Assembly: GCA_007116295.1 (NCBI GenBank)
Contig: SKIS01000023.1
Span: 1 to 15,841, forward strand
Direction of reading: 5' to 3'
DNA length: 15,841 bases
From: Candidatus Woesearchaeota archaeon
GTDB taxonomy: Archaea > Nanobdellota > Nanobdellia > Woesearchaeales > 21-14-0-10-32-9
The position numbers and the translations under genes are program-made. Shown piece after piece: positions 14,170 through 15,841 of the stretch (the stretch's first letter is position 1; every line of letters begins with the position of its first letter). The notes beneath the pieces are model-generated. The model searched no databases. It saw only the letters and a list, made by a program, of their open reading frames with translations, and had not been told where the DNA came from.

Positions 14170-14364
14170 TCATCCTCCGCTAACCACACTTAGAATTTCT
14201 ATTTCATCTTCGTTAGAAACGTCGTCTTCAAGAGTGATTATTTCTTTATTTTTAGCAATTATGACTTCCTCGCTATTTATGTCTAATTTGATTAGTAAAT
14301 CTTTAACTTTTCCATTAAATTCTATTTCTATTTCTTTTTTAGGTCTTTCTATTAAAATTTTCAT
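14170..14364 (-). CDS. MoaD/ThiS/SAMP-like sulfur carrier with C-terminal GG
   Basis: This is a ubiquitin-like beta-grasp protein of 64 residues that ends in Val-Ser-Gly-Gly, the tail that is adenylated and thiocarboxylated. The strands MKILIERPKKEIEIEF, a helix (KVKDLLIKLDI), VIIAKNKEIIT and the EDEIEILSVVSGG end fit the MoaD/ThiS/TtuB fold. The frame runs back to 14445, but that extension crosses the divergent promoter region and would be atypically long, so I choose the ATG at 14364. The gene sits 1 nt before the thiolase start and most likely supplies sulfur for tRNA thiolation. It may also act as a protein modifier, as archaeal SAMPs do. The E1-like activating enzyme is not in the window. 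Confidence 0.88.
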   Translation of the reverse strand: MKILIERPKKEIEIEFNGKVKDLLIKLDINSEEVIIAKNKEIITLEDDVSNEDEIEILSVVSGG

Positions 14365-14382
14365 ACTTAAGGGTAATGCACT

Positions 14383-14396
14383 CCCTTTTTTATTTT
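14383..14396 (-). promoter_or_regulatory. TATA-like box for the sulfur carrier-thiolase operon
   Basis: On the minus strand the AT-rich stretch AAAATAAAAAAGGG lies about 26 bp before the ATG at 14364. It supports the short 64-residue start and a leaderless mRNA. Confidence 0.4.
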
Positions 14397-14411
14397 GTTT
14401 GGTTGGGTAAA

Positions 14412-14423
14412 CTTTTATTAAAC
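14412..14423 (+). promoter_or_regulatory. TATA-like box for the DHH phosphoesterase gene
   Basis: CTTTTATTAAAC is centred about 27 bp before the ATG at 14444. It supports that start over the TTG at 14429. The two divergent promoters of this interval lie less than 30 bp apart. Confidence 0.5.
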
Positions 14424-14443
14424 CCTGTTTGTTTCTTATATAC

Positions 14444-15433
14444 ATGTTAACAAAAGATAAAGATTATTTCAAGGAAAAATTATACGAATCAATAAAAGGA
14501 AAAAATGTTATTATAGCAAGCCACATAAGCCCTGATGACGATTCTATTGGGAGTTGTATAAGTGCTTATTTTCATCTAAAAGATATTTGTAATCCTCGAA
14601 TTATGATTACTGGTAAAAAAAACGATAGATGGAAAGAATTTGAGGGCTTTGACTACGTAGAATTTGTTGAAGACATAGCTAATTTTAAAGAAGATGCAGA
14701 TGTTTATTTGGTTTTAGATGGGAATTCTTGGTCTAGGTTTAGTTATTTAGCTAAGCCAAAAAAAGTTTTTTGCATAGATCATCACTTTGCTCAAGAAACA
14801 GACTTAGATTTACATTTATATTTGGATTATCCTTGTTGTGTTCAGATTATTTATGAGTTATTTTATGAGGAAAAAAGTGTTATACCTAAACACATATGCG
14901 AAATTATGTTAGTTGGCATCTTAGGAGATACAGGGAATTTTTCTTATGTCAAAAAAGGTTCTAGCGAGGTTTTGTTAGTTGCTCAAAAATTGATTGAGCA
15001 AGGAGATATACAGGTTCAAGAGCTTCAAAGTAAGTATTCTAAAATGGGTAAAAATGTTTTTGAAGAGCTTAAGAAAATCATTGATAATGCTAAAATAGTT
15101 CAATTAGAAGGATGGCCTACTTTCATATATACTTACACAGAAAGTCTTGAAAGCGACGCTCAGGAAGCTGCTTCCGCTTTTTTATTTTATTTGAGAACTA
15201 TAGAGGGTGTTGATTGGGGCTTTATAGCAAAGCAAGATGAAGATGGAACTAAATTTAGTTTGAGAACTCTTCCTAGCGCTGTAAATGTGCGTTTAATAGC
15301 AGAAAATTTTAATGGAGGAGGACATGATAACGCTGCAGGAATGAAGATACCTCGTCTTAAAGCTGGGGAAGCAGTTGACAAATTAATTGATTTTTTAAAG
15401 TCTGCTTCACCAGAAAAGTTTTTAAGGAAGTAA
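14444..15433 (+). CDS. DHH/DHHA1 phosphoesterase (NrnA/RecJ-like)
   Basis: The protein has 329 residues. The metal-binding motifs of the DHH family are all present: HISPDDDSIGS (27-37), D92 in VLDGNS, DHH at 112-114, D162 in GDTGNF, and the DHHA1 substrate motif GGGH at 291-294 (in NGGGHDNAAGMKI). Relatives hydrolyse short oligoribonucleotides (nano-RNase), pAp, cyclic dinucleotides or single-stranded DNA. The compact length and single DHH-DHHA1 layout fit the NrnA-like or archaeal GAN/RecJ-like groups. The sequence alone does not decide between RNA and DNA substrates. It could finish fragments made by the two beta-CASP nucleases of this window, which is inference. Confidence 0.9.
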   Translation: MLTKDKDYFKEKLYESIKGKNVIIASHISPDDDSIGSCISAYFHLKDICNPRIMITGKKNDRWKEFEGFDYVEFVEDIANFKEDADVYLVLDGNSWSRFSYLAKPKKVFCIDHHFAQETDLDLHLYLDYPCCVQIIYELFYEEKSVIPKHICEIMLVGILGDTGNFSYVKKGSSEVLLVAQKLIEQGDIQVQELQSKYSKMGKNVFEELKKIIDNAKIVQLEGWPTFIYTYTESLESDAQEAASAFLFYLRTIEGVDWGFIAKQDEDGTKFSLRTLPSAVNVRLIAENFNGGGHDNAAGMKIPRLKAGEAVDKLIDFLKSASPEKFLRK

Positions 15434-15449
15434 TTTTATTTAGAGTTGT

Positions 15450-15841
15450 ATGAATATAGGAAAATGGTTTGAAAACCACAAGTTTTTTTTGTTTGTATGG
15501 GGTTTTATAACTTCTCTCGTGTTTTTACTTCCTTTAAATCCTTATTTCTTAGTATTCATAATTAGTTTAGCGGGAATCCCTATTTTTTATAGTATCATAG
15601 GTTATGAAGAAGTGTTTGATTTAGATCACACTGATGAAAAGGTAAGATTAGCACAGCATTGGGTTGCTATAAAGAGTTTGTTTTCTTATTTTGTAGGTTT
15701 GACAGTTGGTTTTATTGTTCTTTATCCTTTAGGTGCTCTGAATTATCAAAGCAAGTTTGTCTCGGGATCTTTTAATGTAATTCCTGGTCTAGAAGCGTTT
15801 GCTGCTATTTTGCTTAATAATTTGGTAGTTTTTTTCATAGT
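15450..15841 (+). CDS. SpoIIM/DUF95-like membrane protein (3' partial)
   Basis: The open frame starts at the ATG at 15450 and runs off the window, giving 130 visible residues. It begins with MNIGKWFENHKFFLF and a hydrophobic pair (about residues 11-28 and 31-48). An acidic loop (EEVFDLDHTDEKV) follows, then further hydrophobic stretches around 74-95 and 115-130. The end, PGLEAFAAILLNNLVVFFI, resembles the 'NN' membrane motif of stage II sporulation M/DUF95 proteins, which are common in archaea without sporulation. It starts 16 nt after the DHH stop with no clear SD. A TTTTTAAG stretch about 27 bp upstream could drive a leaderless transcript. Family assignment is moderate and the function in archaea is unknown. 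Confidence 0.68.
   Translation, partial: MNIGKWFENHKFFLFVWGFITSLVFLLPLNPYFLVFIISLAGIPIFYSIIGYEEVFDLDHTDEKVRLAQHWVAIKSLFSYFVGLTVGFIVLYPLGALNYQSKFVSGSFNVIPGLEAFAAILLNNLVVFFI

Noticed and set aside
14365..14445. N-terminal extension of the sulfur carrier by 27 codons
   Set aside because: It overlaps the divergent promoter and first codon of the DHH gene and exceeds the usual MoaD/ThiS length.
1..15841. CRISPR array, insertion sequence, toxin-antitoxin or defence island
   Set aside because: There are no regularly spaced repeats, transposase or terminal inverted repeats, and all intergenic gaps are short and explained by promoters or the tRNA.

Overview
The window is a gene-dense, AT-rich piece of an archaeal chromosome. 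Archaeal hallmarks are PCNA as sliding clamp, an RNase J-type and an aCPSF2-type beta-CASP nuclease, a diglycine-tailed sulfur carrier beside a TtuA/Ncs6 tRNA thiolase, and a tRNA-Leu interrupted by a bulge-helix-bulge (BHB) intron. TATA-like boxes lie about 27 bp before many first start codons, which implies leaderless transcripts. Genes inside operons instead use Shine-Dalgarno (SD) motifs or ATGA overlaps. Low GC, compact spacing and the small coiled-coil families suggest a DPANN lineage of the Woesearchaeota/Pacearchaeota type. That placement is inference from gene content, not a phylogeny.

Layout. 1-2.7 kb: the 3' part of an MscS-like channel, then on the minus strand a four-CBS protein with an HPF-like C-terminus, followed by a DUF368 membrane protein. 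2.8-4.8 kb: a membrane-anchored metallophosphoesterase and two convergent Nudix hydrolases. 4.9-7.5 kb: PCNA, convergent with an RNase J-CYTH operon. 7.5-7.75 kb: tRNA-Leu(CAA) with a 72-nt intron, and downstream of it a long hairpin with a T10 tract. 7.8-9.15 kb: a minus-strand operon of three unrecognised acidic or coiled-coil proteins. 9.2-10.5 kb: aCPSF2-like nuclease. 10.6-12.0 kb: a secreted, C-terminally anchored surface protein. 12.0-13.3 kb: an unrecognised two-domain protein translationally coupled to ScpB. 13.3-14.4 kb: tRNA thiolase and its sulfur carrier. 14.4-15.8 kb: a DHH phosphoesterase and the start of a SpoIIM/DUF95-like membrane protein.

Most genes serve information processing: replication clamp, chromosome organisation (ScpB), RNA decay and 3'-end formation (two beta-CASP enzymes and a DHH enzyme that may finish short oligonucleotides), tRNA maturation and thiolation, and possibly ribosome hibernation (CBS-HPF). 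No mobile element, CRISPR array or defence island is visible.

The places most likely to hold something undescribed are the three-gene coiled-coil operon, the ScpB partner gene, the CBS-HPF fusion, and the tRNA-Leu intron with its anticodon-sequestering alternative fold and the acceptor-stem mimic downstream.
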